57,715 nucleotides of DNA from Paludibacteraceae bacterium. Lineage in GTDB: Bacteria > Bacteroidota > Bacteroidia > Bacteroidales > Paludibacteraceae. Positions 43,714 to 51,614 of the stretch are shown here, one piece after another. The notes under the pieces were generated by a model. That model saw only the letters and a program-made list of their open reading frames with translations, ran no database searches and was not told where the DNA came from. The number at the start of each line of letters is the position of its first letter. Position 1 is the stretch's first letter. Made by a program: the position numbers and the translations under genes. The stretch spans positions 1-57,715 of the forward strand of contig JAFSPA010000005.1 in NCBI GenBank assembly GCA_017443145.1. The letters run 5' to 3'.

Positions 43714-44442
43714 TCAACTGAAGATGGTCGGGGCGTTTTTATCTTTTTCCAAGTGCTCGGCGATGCGTTTGCGGCCGTATTTGAGCATCTTGAAGCAAAA
43801 GATATAGAAGCAGATAAGGAGTATACCGGACCACATTGTTCCGACCTCACGCATCATAAGCAACGCATCATACGTGCCATGCAGCAGCACCGGCACCCAG
43901 AAGATACGAGCGGACTTGCGCCAACTCATGTCGCCGAAGTAAATCATCGAGTAGAAATAGCCCATCGCGACGGCGAAGAAGAAGTGTCCTGGTACGGCAA
44001 ACATAGCACGGCCGACCGCCACCGATTGCCACTGCTCGAGGTTCGAGAAAAGATAGATGATATTCTCCGTCGCAGCAAAACCCATGCCTATACATGCTGC
44101 ATAGACGATGCCGTCAAAGCGCTCGTCGAAATACTTACTACGACGCAGTAATAACCACAGCATCAGCAGTTTAGCCAGCTCCTCGGGGATAGCTGCACCA
44201 ACAAACGCTTTCCATGTTGCCTGCAGGAGTGTAGTCGGTTCGGAGGGAACTAACGACATATACGACAACGCCGTCTCGAATACAATTGCGATACCTGCCG
44301 AGATAACACCGTAAAAGAAAGCTTTCGCTAACTCCAGAAATGGCTCACGCTGGTAACGGTCCTTCCACCAGATATACAGCACTAACAAGAAAGGCGGCAG
44401 AATAGCTGCCAGAATAACGGTGTAGATATTGTCTATTTGCAT
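43714..44442 (-). CDS. PrsW-family intramembrane metalloprotease
   Basis: A 242-residue inner-membrane protein with about eight helices. The PrsW/CPBP-like motifs are present: the Glu pair in AAIPEELAKLL (about 92), MGFAATENIIYLF (about 119), VPGHFFFAVAMGYFY (about 148) and LLHGTYDALL. In Bacillus PrsW cleaves an anti-sigma factor; its target here is unknown. It starts one base after the gmk stop and is the last gene of the yicC-gmk-prsW operon. Confidence 0.9.
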   Translation of the reverse strand: MQIDNIYTVILAAILPPFLLVLYIWWKDRYQREPFLELAKAFFYGVISAGIAIVFETALSYMSLVPSEPTTLLQATWKAFVGAAIPEELAKLLMLWLLLRRSKYFDERFDGIVYAACIGMGFAATENIIYLFSNLEQWQSVAVGRAMFAVPGHFFFAVAMGYFYSMIYFGDMSWRKSARIFWVPVLLHGTYDALLMMREVGTMWSGILLICFYIFCFKMLKYGRKRIAEHLEKDKNAPTIFS

Positions 44443-44443
44443 A

Positions 44444-45004
44444 TTATTCTTCCGCTAAAAAAGTGGATACTTCATTGAGCAGCTCCATCTTCGCTTTCTC
44501 GAGGTTATCGTTGACGATGACGGTGTCGAAATAGCTTGCTTTCTCCATCTCGGAAGAGGCTTTCGCGACACGCTCCTCAATTTTCTCAGGTGCATCGGTC
44601 GCGCGGTTGATAAGACGCTTGCGCAGCTCCGCTACCGACGGTGGAGCGACGAAGATACTGCGCGCATTATCACCGAAGATACGCTTGAGGTTGATACCGC
44701 CTTCTACGTCCACATCGAAGACCACATGGTGACCCGCCGATTCGATACGTTCAATCTCCGACTTGAGTGTACCGTAGTACGTACCAGAATAGACCTGTTG
44801 CCACTCGACGAGCTGGTCGTCACGTATAAGACGCTCAAACTCGGGATTGGTAATGAAATAGTACTCCTTGCCGTGCTGCTCCACTCCACGAGGGTCGCGA
44901 GTGGTGGCACTGATAGAGAACTCAAGGTCACGACGCTGCGTCAGCAGGAAATTAATCAGGGTGCTTTTGCCCGCACCACTCGGGGCAGAAAAAATGAGTA
45001 TCAT
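44444..45004 (-). CDS. gmk: Guanylate kinase
   Basis: Converts GMP to GDP with ATP. The 186 residues include the P-loop FSAPSGAGKSTL (about 5-16), the GMP-binding SISATTRDPRGVEQHGKEYYF (core TTRDPR), and the lid FVAPPSVAELRKRL. The ATG at 45004 (MILIFSAPSG) is preferred to a TTG at 45016 that would add four residues. It follows yicC by 15 nt, a linkage seen in many bacteria. Confidence 0.97.
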   Translation of the reverse strand: MILIFSAPSGAGKSTLINFLLTQRRDLEFSISATTRDPRGVEQHGKEYYFITNPEFERLIRDDQLVEWQQVYSGTYYGTLKSEIERIESAGHHVVFDVDVEGGINLKRIFGDNARSIFVAPPSVAELRKRLINRATDAPEKIEERVAKASSEMEKASYFDTVIVNDNLEKAKMELLNEVSTFLAEE

Positions 45005-45019
45005 TTTTATGTGCAATGT

Positions 45020-45907
45020 TTATAAGACGTTGAGGACTTGTTCTTTGATTTGCTCGAGGATATCTTTCATCTTCACAACGATAATCTGCATCTTGGACTG
45101 GTTGGATTTGCTACCGAGCGTATTAATCTCTCTGCCCATCTCTTGCGCGATGAATCCGAGTTTCTTGCCTACACCGGCACCTTGCTCACTCATCACCTCG
45201 CGGAAGTAACGGATATGATTCGTCAGCCGCACCTTCTCCTCGGTGATATCGAGTTTCTCGAGGTAATAGATGAGTTCCGCCTCAAGGCGATTCTTATCCA
45301 CTTGTTGTTTGGTCTCTTCCGCCAGCTTATTGAGGTTCTGCAGCAAGTGCTGTTTGATATGCTCTACACGCCCTTTCTCGTACGGTTCCACCTCTTTGAG
45401 CAGTGCTTCGATACCATCAAGCTTCTGCGTAAACATACGCTCTAACGACGCACCTTCCTGCGTGCGGAAAGCAGTTAAAGCCTGCAGCGCCTCATTGATA
45501 GCCGCCTGAAGCCTACTCCACTCTTCGTCCGTCAGTGTTGCCTCGGCTGCAGGAGCCTTAAGCACGTCGGGAAAGCGCATAATAGAGGCCATTACTTCTG
45601 CCGGAACAGAACCGTAACGAGTGCGGTATTCGTCGGCATAATACTGCACCGCAAGCCAGTTAACCGGCGCAAAAGCCTCTGCTGCTGCACCTTCCAGCGG
45701 CTGTGTGTAGATGGCCACATCTACCTTACCACGCTCCGCCGGTGGTGTTAAAATAGCACGGATATCACTCTCTTTCTCACGGAAGAGGGACGACATCTTC
45801 AGCGTCAAATCGAGTTGCTTACTGTTGAGCGAGCGTATCTCAACAATCGTCTTATGGTCGGAAAAAATATATTCGGCCTTCCCGTAGCCGGTCATCGATT
45901 GTATCAT
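45020..45907 (-). CDS. yicC: YicC-family endoribonuclease
   Basis: A 295-residue cytoplasmic RNase family member involved in RNA turnover in E. coli and Bacillus. The start IQSMTGYGKAE, the SLNSKQLDLTLKM stretch and the C-terminal domain with GVGKKLGFIAQEMGREINTLGSK (core FIAQEMGREINTLG) are family signatures. First gene of the operon with gmk and prsW. The consensus promoter at 46084-46115 gives a 170-nt leader; a closer, weaker site also exists. The prophage begins upstream of it. Confidence 0.93.
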   Translation of the reverse strand: MIQSMTGYGKAEYIFSDHKTIVEIRSLNSKQLDLTLKMSSLFREKESDIRAILTPPAERGKVDVAIYTQPLEGAAAEAFAPVNWLAVQYYADEYRTRYGSVPAEVMASIMRFPDVLKAPAAEATLTDEEWSRLQAAINEALQALTAFRTQEGASLERMFTQKLDGIEALLKEVEPYEKGRVEHIKQHLLQNLNKLAEETKQQVDKNRLEAELIYYLEKLDITEEKVRLTNHIRYFREVMSEQGAGVGKKLGFIAQEMGREINTLGSKSNQSKMQIIVVKMKDILEQIKEQVLNVL

Positions 45908-46083
45908 TTGCCAATACAGAAACTCATGTTTCTTTGTTAATTCGTTTAATATCAGTTATTTGCGCCTTGTCGCAAAAGTTGTTAGTAACAAAATAGCAAC
46001 AAAAATGTGCAAACCATAGTCTAATTGAGTATAAAATGCGCCGTTCCTCGGTAGCAGATTTATTGCATTCCCGAAAAACGGCG

Positions 46084-46115
46084 CAAAGTTACTAAATTTT
46101 AAGCATATATGCAAA
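46084..46115 (-). promoter_or_regulatory. Promoter of the yicC-gmk-prsW operon
   Basis: On the minus strand: TTTG (46115-46112), 20-nt spacer starting CATATATG, TAACTTTG (46091-46084). It lies 27 bp from the stop of the outermost prophage gene, so the prophage-host junction is very near or inside this intergenic region. A second possible site, AACTTTTG, overlaps the palindrome TTGTTA-G-TAACAA at 45979-45991. Confidence 0.82.
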
Positions 46116-46141
46116 TATATTTCGCTTTTTCTGTCTGTTTG

Positions 46142-46765
46142 CTACATAAATTTGCATTTCGCCCAAATTTTGATAGCCCATGCCGCTATCTTGCTCCAAT
46201 TTTTCCAAATGAGCAGAGCAATAGCGACTATCAGAACAACGAGTAACGTCCAAAAGCCGCGTGTGCAGTTCTTGTAGTAGTCCGGCACGTACTTAACAGG
46301 CACTTCGACGCGCTCCTTGTTCTCCTCTAAATACATCACGCGCTCGCGCAACCCGCGCACGATTAACTCAAAACTATCCTCCTTGCAGTCTATATCAAGC
46401 AACAAAGGCGTGTTTCTCTGCTGTTTCTGCGGTGCGGTGGGGGAACTTACAGCCGGATCGGTGTTCTTTGCGGAGAGCGCACGAAACAGGCTGTCTCGCT
46501 GATTATACGCGCCCTGCAACAATAGTTCAAGCCGCATGCGTCTGCCCTGCTCCGTTACAAGGTTGGCGAGATAGACATTTCCGAGGCTGTCACAACGTAA
46601 CAACAGGGCTGCTCTTGCGCTGTCACCTGCTACGTTTATCGCGCTGTCAACCCGTTCCGAGATAAGAGCCATCTGCTGGCTGGTGCTTCTTGTTGTGTTC
46701 TGCGGAGTCTTGCAGCCGGAGAACAAGAGGAGTACCAGGCTCATCATAAACATAAACCGTTTCAT
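46142..46765 (-). CDS. Candidate unimolecular spanin (lipoprotein with C-terminal TM)
   Basis: Encodes 207 residues. N-terminal lipoprotein signal with lipobox LFSGC (Cys about 18), a long polar and helical middle with heptad-like segments (about 30-160, for example LRERVMYLEENKERVE), and one C-terminal membrane helix (about 170-187) followed by a basic amphipathic end. An outer-membrane lipid anchor at one end and an inner-membrane helix at the other is the architecture of u-spanins, which fuse the two membranes at the end of phage lysis. The ATG overlaps the previous stop (ATGA), so it is translated with the 148-residue gene and the integrase rather than with the holin. The spanin role is an inference from topology. 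Confidence 0.7.
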   Translation of the reverse strand: MKRFMFMMSLVLLLFSGCKTPQNTTRSTSQQMALISERVDSAINVAGDSARAALLLRCDSLGNVYLANLVTEQGRRMRLELLLQGAYNQRDSLFRALSAKNTDPAVSSPTAPQKQQRNTPLLLDIDCKEDSFELIVRGLRERVMYLEENKERVEVPVKYVPDYYKNCTRGFWTLLVVLIVAIALLIWKNWSKIAAWAIKIWAKCKFM

Positions 46766-47208
46766 GACTGCACCTCCTTTCCCTCCTCGGTGCGGGCTGC
46801 ACGATAAACCTCATATGCGGCTTGTCGCTGCTCGGCTGTCAGCCGGAAATCACCATTAGCCATATAAGCGGCATAAACGTCCTGCTGCCATTTGTGTTTC
46901 TCCGGCAGTTGTGCGAAAAGAGGCTCAAGGGGTTTCAAGTCCTGTACCTGCGCCCCGATTGCTCGCGCAACCTCCGGCACGAGGAACTTGCCTGCCTGTA
47001 GCGCGTTCCCGCTCTCAACGGCTCTTTTAATCATAACCTGCGCAGGCTCCCGTGTGTACTTGTACACTCGTGTCTTGCGCGTGTCCTGTTCCGATCCGAA
47101 TTTGAACGCCGGATTGCTATGCAGTTCCAGCATGTTTCGGTTCTCCGACTTGAAGCCGTCAATGCCTCCGAAGAAAGCGCGGCTTCCGATTAAAATTTTC
47201 TGTTTCAT
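46762..47208 (-). CDS. Phage protein of unknown function (ILIGSRAFF start)
   Basis: A 148-residue cytoplasmic protein with no signal or membrane segment. The opening KILIGSRAFFGGIDGF resembles the first strand and Gly-Ser motif of nucleotidyltransferase-fold proteins, and I recall similar ILIGSRAFF proteins from Bacteroidota, but the catalytic Asp pair of active enzymes is not evident. The C-terminal third is helical with EQRQAAYEVYRAARTEEG. It overlaps both neighbours by four bases (ATGA), so it is coupled to the integrase upstream and the spanin-like gene downstream. Function unknown. Confidence 0.75.
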   Translation of the reverse strand: MKQKILIGSRAFFGGIDGFKSENRNMLELHSNPAFKFGSEQDTRKTRVYKYTREPAQVMIKRAVESGNALQAGKFLVPEVARAIGAQVQDLKPLEPLFAQLPEKHKWQQDVYAAYMANGDFRLTAEQRQAAYEVYRAARTEEGKEVQS

Positions 47209-48350
47209 GACTTCTTCTTTTTAGTTGTTTTCTTGATGTCGTTAATGATGGCTTGTCTATCTACCTCGTTGTAGATTTCAGTAGTCTGCAACTTCTGATG
47301 ACCAAGCAATTTTTGCAATGTAGTCAGTTTGGTGTCCTTTTGACCAAGTAATGTGGCAAACGTGTGACGCGATGAGTGGAATGTTATTTTTGCGTCTGCG
47401 CCTATCCTATCAAGTATGCCCCGTAGAACCTTATTGACTGACGAATTGCTGCCGAGCGATTTTGTCAGTTTGTCTATGTTGCCATACTTCTCCAAAAGCA
47501 GAAGCATTTTGCCCTCAAAGAGGTCGGCAATGGGTATCTCCACAACGAAGCCTGTCTTGACCATTTTCTTCACGAGCCAACCGTCTTTGATATGCTCCGG
47601 TCGCAGGCTGACAATATCGGAGAAGCGCAAGCCCGTGTAGCAACCTATCAAGAACGCATCACGCACCCTGTCTTCTACTCCCTTAAGAGACAAACGTTCT
47701 AATTTTTGTAGCTGCTCTTTTGTGATGTAGCCTTTCTTAGACACCATTTGCTGAATACGGAAGCGATTAAAGGGGTTGACAGTTAAAATATCTCGCTTCA
47801 CAGCCTCGTTAAGCAACGCCCGTAACAACCGCAGGCGGCTGATACGTGTATTGTGCATAATGCCGCTTTCTCGTAGCCACTTGTCATAAGAGACTACGAA
47901 TTGATAATCAATGTCCGTAAGCAAAGTTCCCTTGCGAAACCTTTCTATGTTGTTAAGTAATGTCTGATAGTTGAGTTTGGTTAGTTCTTTACGTTCCGAC
48001 TGCTCTACTACCTGCATACCGAACTCCGACAATTTTGCGGCTGGTGAGATATGCGCACGGACTGCCTCTTTCAGTATAGGCAAAGATACAGGCACTCCTC
48101 GCTTTATGTATTCAAGTTCCACTTTCTCCACGTCTTGTATCATCAAATACAACGCATAATTCAGTCCATCAGCATTTGGCATATCACAAACAGAACCACT
48201 CTTAAAGTGTTCGGGCAAACAATAAGTGTGGGTTGAGAAATAGATACGCCGTCCTTGCTGACTGCACTCGATTTCAATAAGTCCCTCGCCTCGTTTATTC
48301 AGACGATGGGCGCGGTTGAAAACCAATCTGTAACGAATTTTGTTAATCAT
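47205..48350 (-). CDS. int: Tyrosine recombinase (prophage integrase)
   Basis: A 381-residue site-specific recombinase. An N-terminal arm-binding domain (about 1-85) and a SAM-like core-binding domain (about 100-200) precede the catalytic domain, which has all expected residues: Arg in CYTGLRFSDI, Lys in VKKMVKTG, HSSRHTFAT (His-x-x-Arg), His in LLGHQKLQTT, and the nucleophile Tyr in TEIYNEV. It probably integrates and excises this prophage. It heads a three-gene coupled unit and is preceded by an intergenic region with interleaved inverted repeats (48481-48546). It lies about 2.2 kb inside the apparent prophage edge, behind the tail-fibre gene. Confidence 0.95.
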   Translation of the reverse strand: MINKIRYRLVFNRAHRLNKRGEGLIEIECSQQGRRIYFSTHTYCLPEHFKSGSVCDMPNADGLNYALYLMIQDVEKVELEYIKRGVPVSLPILKEAVRAHISPAAKLSEFGMQVVEQSERKELTKLNYQTLLNNIERFRKGTLLTDIDYQFVVSYDKWLRESGIMHNTRISRLRLLRALLNEAVKRDILTVNPFNRFRIQQMVSKKGYITKEQLQKLERLSLKGVEDRVRDAFLIGCYTGLRFSDIVSLRPEHIKDGWLVKKMVKTGFVVEIPIADLFEGKMLLLLEKYGNIDKLTKSLGSNSSVNKVLRGILDRIGADAKITFHSSRHTFATLLGQKDTKLTTLQKLLGHQKLQTTEIYNEVDRQAIINDIKKTTKKKKS

Positions 48351-48480
48351 AGGGCTTTATATTTTAGTTTGTTATTTAGTGCTATTCCGTCATTTTTATG
48401 AAGAATAATTCGGGAACAACTAATCAATTTCCCTGCCATTTGTCCCTATAATTTGCTTATACATTGATTTTTACAAGAGT

Positions 48481-48546
48481 TTGCCAATTTTTTCCACTTT
48501 AGGAAGTTCGTCTATCATTGCGTTATATTGGCAACAATAGGCGAAC
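48481..48546. other. Interleaved inverted repeats beside the integrase (att-arm or pseudoknot candidate)
   Basis: Repeat A: TTGCCAAT (48481-48488) and ATTGGCAA (48527-48534), perfect. Repeat B: GTTCGTCTAT (48506-48515) and ATAGGCGAAC (48537-48546), ten pairs with one wobble. The order A, B, A', B' is that of an H-type pseudoknot in RNA. In DNA, paired inverted repeats beside an integrase gene suit recombinase or accessory-protein binding. No U-run, so a plain terminator for the fibre gene is unlikely. The 48351-48568 gap holds no gene. Confidence 0.6.
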
Positions 48547-48568
48547 TCCGAAGCGAAAAACAGTCTTT

Positions 48569-50728
48569 TTATACTGCGTCAGCAGGCACCCAAATCTTCA
48601 AAATTCCGCTGCTATTCAGACCCGCAAATTGGCAATAATTCGCCCCCGCTTGGAACGATATTTGTAGCCTATTATTTGAGTTAGAACCATGCGTGCCATT
48701 GAGAATTTGGGCGTTCTGCACATAGGAAGAACTGCTGCTGCCGCCTGTAACTGCTACGTATTGAACGCCGTCAAATACAGTAAGATAGCGCACGTAGTTC
48801 CCGAACGTATTACTTGAACAACCGTTCCCGAATGTATTGTTGTAGCAATCGTTCCCGAATGTATTGTTGTAGCAATCGTTCCCGAATGTGTTATATTGGC
48901 AACTGTTCCCGAACGTATTACTTGAACAACCGTTCCCGAACGTGTTCCAAGAGAAGTAGTTCCCGAATGTGTTATATTGGCAACTGTTCCCGAATGTGTT
49001 ATATTGGCAACTGTTCCCGAACGTGTTATAGTAACAGTAGTTCCCGAACGTATTTCGATAGCAGTAGTTCCCGAATGTATTGTTGTAGCAATCGTTCCCG
49101 AACGTGTTCCAAGAGAAGTAGTTCCCGAACGTATTACTTGAACAACCGTTCCCGAACGTATTTCGATAGCAGTAGTTCCCGAATGTATTGTTTTTGCACT
49201 CAACCCCAAACACATTGCCATAGCAGTAGCCGGTCGAATACTCCCAATACTCATCGTCTTCGTTGTAATAGCAATAAGACAAACCGTTGATGAATACGAT
49301 ATTATTCAGAACCTGTCTGCCTTTGTAATACTCATCATCGACGAAGTACTCGTAATGGGCTGCTTTTATATGGTTGTCTTTGCAATAGTCCTGCGTGTCA
49401 GCACCACAGCCGTCGTCTTCAAGATACTGCAAGCACTCGTCTGTCAGTATTAGACCGTGCGTACTCATATCGTAGCCCTCTTCTATTGTTTCGCCGTCCT
49501 CGCTTTTCAAGCCGTGGAAAGTGTAGTACCAATCGAATGTATCTTCGTCGATTTCATAACTCGTTCCGTTGCTGTCCTGTGGAACCCAGTTGCCATAGAC
49601 ATCCTTTGTGGCGAAGCACTTGCCGCCGTTTTGGTCATAGCAATAAGTTGATTGAAGATTAGACAGAGCGTCTGCCGTGAGCGAAGTACTTGTAATGTCC
49701 ATAATCGCATACCGCTTGAACTGCACATTCTTGAAGTCATACGGGCAGTCGTTACCGTCAAAGTCGCGCATACGCCATATAACACCCTTTCCGTTCTCCT
49801 CGTCAGCCCACTTGTACTTCGTAGAGTCGTTGTTGATGTCATACCACACCTCGCACTTCTCGAGGTCGTAGCCGTTGAAATACCCTGTTGTATCGCGGCT
49901 GCTATGCAGAGGCACGGCTTTCGCCTTGAGTTTGCTGTTCGTTGCTGCCGTTACAAGCAAGTCAAACGGATGTTCCGCAGAGCGCGTCTCTTCCTCCTCG
50001 TCATAGACGGTCGTCAGGTAGTCTATAATACGGTACTGCTGTCCCGGAACGAGCGTTCCGTTATCGCACATGTCGAGCAGATCGGAGTGCGTCACTTCGA
50101 TAGCGTTGTAGGAATAGATATGCCATTGCCATACCTCGTCGTAGTTGCTGTCCGTTACTACCTCAGCCCAACCGTTCTTTGAGGTTAGGTAGGGGGTGTA
50201 GTGTGCGCCCGATATAATACTACGATTGCTGCTTGCTACCACTACAAGAGTGTATGTATCAATCTTTGAAATCCTAATACGTTGTCTTCCGACAATCCTA
50301 CTTACTACATAAGAATGAATAACCGTGTACACGCCTGCTGCTGTATAGGTGCGTGAGATAAGGTCATTGAGGTTGTTTACGTAGATAGTGTTATCTACTA
50401 TCTCGTTTGTTACCTCAACAAACTCGTTGTCTGCTTCGCTATACAGATAGACCTTGTTGTCGTCAGCGGTTATATATACCACGCCATCCGATTTCTCCTC
50501 CAACTCTTCAAGGTCGGAGTACGTCTCTACCGAAACTACCTCTTTCTCGTCCGTAGCACCTTGCGTAGAGGCAATTGCTTCCAATTGTTCTTGCAGGTTG
50601 TTTATATCGGAAATAGAGTGTTTGTGAACCTTTGGTGCGAAGAAATTGCAAATTCGCTCCCATAACTGATTGCCAAAGTATTGCAGATGTTTCCACAATA
50701 CAAGTTCGTTGTCTTTCTCGTTAGCCAT
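48569..50728 (-). CDS. Prophage tail fibre with NTFGN repeat array
   Basis: A 719-residue protein, probably a receptor-binding fibre. The N-terminal 60 residues are helical and phage-like (WERICNFFAPKVHKHSISDINNLQEQL, core KVHKHSISDINN), as in fibre N-termini that attach to the tail. The middle is acidic, with many Asp, Tyr and Trp. Residues about 514-648 are 15 exact 9-residue units NTFGNxxxx, then a C-terminal domain of about 70 residues with a Gly-Ser-rich start (TGGSSSSSYVQNAQ) ending in LKIWVPADAV. The repeat should form a beta-solenoid shaft (inference). The next gene in the same direction is the integrase, after a 218-bp gap. Confidence 0.85.
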   Translation of the reverse strand: MANEKDNELVLWKHLQYFGNQLWERICNFFAPKVHKHSISDINNLQEQLEAIASTQGATDEKEVVSVETYSDLEELEEKSDGVVYITADDNKVYLYSEADNEFVEVTNEIVDNTIYVNNLNDLISRTYTAAGVYTVIHSYVVSRIVGRQRIRISKIDTYTLVVVASSNRSIISGAHYTPYLTSKNGWAEVVTDSNYDEVWQWHIYSYNAIEVTHSDLLDMCDNGTLVPGQQYRIIDYLTTVYDEEEETRSAEHPFDLLVTAATNSKLKAKAVPLHSSRDTTGYFNGYDLEKCEVWYDINNDSTKYKWADEENGKGVIWRMRDFDGNDCPYDFKNVQFKRYAIMDITSTSLTADALSNLQSTYCYDQNGGKCFATKDVYGNWVPQDSNGTSYEIDEDTFDWYYTFHGLKSEDGETIEEGYDMSTHGLILTDECLQYLEDDGCGADTQDYCKDNHIKAAHYEYFVDDEYYKGRQVLNNIVFINGLSYCYYNEDDEYWEYSTGYCYGNVFGVECKNNTFGNYCYRNTFGNGCSSNTFGNYFSWNTFGNDCYNNTFGNYCYRNTFGNYCYYNTFGNSCQYNTFGNSCQYNTFGNYFSWNTFGNGCSSNTFGNSCQYNTFGNDCYNNTFGNDCYNNTFGNGCSSNTFGNYVRYLTVFDGVQYVAVTGGSSSSSYVQNAQILNGTHGSNSNNRLQISFQAGANYCQFAGLNSSGILKIWVPADAV
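48785..49189 (-). repeat. 15 exact 27-bp tandem units in the fibre gene
   Basis: Each 27-bp unit encodes NTFGN plus four variable residues. The variable parts in order are YCYR, GCSS, YFSW, DCYN, YCYR, YCYY, SCQY, SCQY, YFSW, GCSS, SCQY, DCYN, DCYN, GCSS, YVRY. Only seven variants make up the 15 units, and recurring variants are also alike in DNA, pointing to duplication and shuffling by recombination rather than point mutation. Confidence 0.95.
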
Positions 50729-50729
50729 A

Positions 50730-51167
50730 TTAGTTCAATGTGTTTAAGAAGTTATCAATGTCTTGGAAAGTTAAGCCGCTTTCGCCTGTCGGTATTTCTG
50801 CATCGCTATCTACCTCTGTTGCGGTTCCTGCGTTGGAAGCAGAAGATTTGAGAACAAAAGCGAAGTCCGGCTTGAAATAGAACATCTTGGACTTGTCGCT
50901 TGCGTAAATCTCAAGAACCTGCGAGCCTATTCGCATTGCTGCTGTCGTTTCCGGCTCGAGCGAGATAGTGATTGACTTCGGCGTTAACTCCGTTTGTTCT
51001 GTGTTCACGGCATAGCCTATTACGGCTCCGTTCGCATTTGCCGTTGCTTGCGTTGACGGAGAACGCAGAACAATATACAATCGTTCCTGTTCTGCCAACT
51101 CCTTTGCAACGGACTCCGGTAATGACACTTTGGCTGAGAAGCCAATGCCTTGATGAATTTTCTCCAT
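50730..51167 (-). CDS. Prophage structural or accessory protein, unknown
   Basis: A 145-residue protein with no signal peptide or membrane helix. A beta-rich domain (about 1-110: FSAKVSLPESVAKEL, LYIVLRSPST, SITISLEPETTAAMRIGSQ) is followed by a low-complexity acidic linker (SNAGTATEVDSDAEIPTG) and a short helix FQDIDNFLNTLN. The pattern suits a small virion or fibre-associated protein. It ends one base before the fibre gene starts, so the two are expressed together. I do not recognise the family. Confidence 0.75.
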   Translation of the reverse strand: MEKIHQGIGFSAKVSLPESVAKELAEQERLYIVLRSPSTQATANANGAVIGYAVNTEQTELTPKSITISLEPETTAAMRIGSQVLEIYASDKSKMFYFKPDFAFVLKSSASNAGTATEVDSDAEIPTGESGLTFQDIDNFLNTLN

Positions 51168-51178
51168 AACCTTATATT

Positions 51179-51610
51179 TTATATAATTGTGATGAAACTC
51201 TTTTCCCCTCGCTGCTTTGCGGCACGCAGGAGTGCAACAAACTCGTCCTCGGCTTTGCGGCTATTGAGTACCTTGCCGACGGCTTTATTCTCTCCCGGAA
51301 GCACGCAGCCTTTGGTATCCTCGGTACTATTGCCCGCGTGAATACGTACGCCCTCATAGCACGGCACGTTCTTAATGATTGGCAATTCGCGTTTGAATGC
51401 GGGGCTATAGGTTAGGTCGAGTTCGTACCGTCCCGTAGGAATAGCCGTGTCGCCATAGACTTTCTTGGCTTCTATGTCTGCTTTTGACATCCACATATTC
51501 AGCCCTCTGTCGGGGTCTTCGCAGCTATCTTTCCACGGGCGACCGTCGATATACAATTTGCCGATAGTGTGTGTCGGCTTCTTGTGCGCTCTGTGCAATA
51601 TGACTTCCAT
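51179..51610 (-). CDS. DUF5675 family protein, candidate lysis enzyme
   Basis: A 143-residue protein matching the DUF5675 pattern: EVILHRAHK, TIGKLYIDGRPWKDSCEDPDRG (core TIGKLYIDG), YGDTAIPTGRYELDL, LPIIKNVPCYEGVRIHAGNSTEDTKGCVLPGE (core VRIHAGNSTEDTKGC). The conserved His, Asp and Cys of the HAGN-DTKGC segment recall catalytic centres of L,D-transpeptidase-like folds. It sits right behind the holin gene, the usual endolysin position. The ATG at 51610 (MEVILHR) is preferred to an upstream start at 51634 that would overlap the holin gene. The enzymatic role is inferred from position and motif. Confidence 0.85.
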   Translation of the reverse strand: MEVILHRAHKKPTHTIGKLYIDGRPWKDSCEDPDRGLNMWMSKADIEAKKVYGDTAIPTGRYELDLTYSPAFKRELPIIKNVPCYEGVRIHAGNSTEDTKGCVLPGENKAVGKVLNSRKAEDEFVALLRAAKQRGEKSFITII

Positions 51611-51614
51611 ACGT

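Noticed and set aside
43689..43726. Terminator for prsW (GACCATC/GATGGTC pairing)
   Set aside because: The loop is over 20 nt, one arm is coding and there is no U-run on the minus strand, so support is too weak.
1..45907. Defence system or insertion sequence among host genes
   Set aside because: All host genes fit housekeeping, envelope or secretion roles; no transposase, restriction enzyme, toxin-antitoxin pair or defence-type nuclease gene was recognised.
48785..49189. CRISPR array (27-bp direct repeats)
   Set aside because: Units are contiguous with no spacers, stay in frame, and encode NTFGN repeats of a tail fibre; no cas genes nearby.
48569..50728. Diversity-generating retroelement target
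   Set aside because: No reverse transcriptase, accessory gene or template repeat is in the window, and the variation is by whole-unit reuse rather than adenine-specific substitution.
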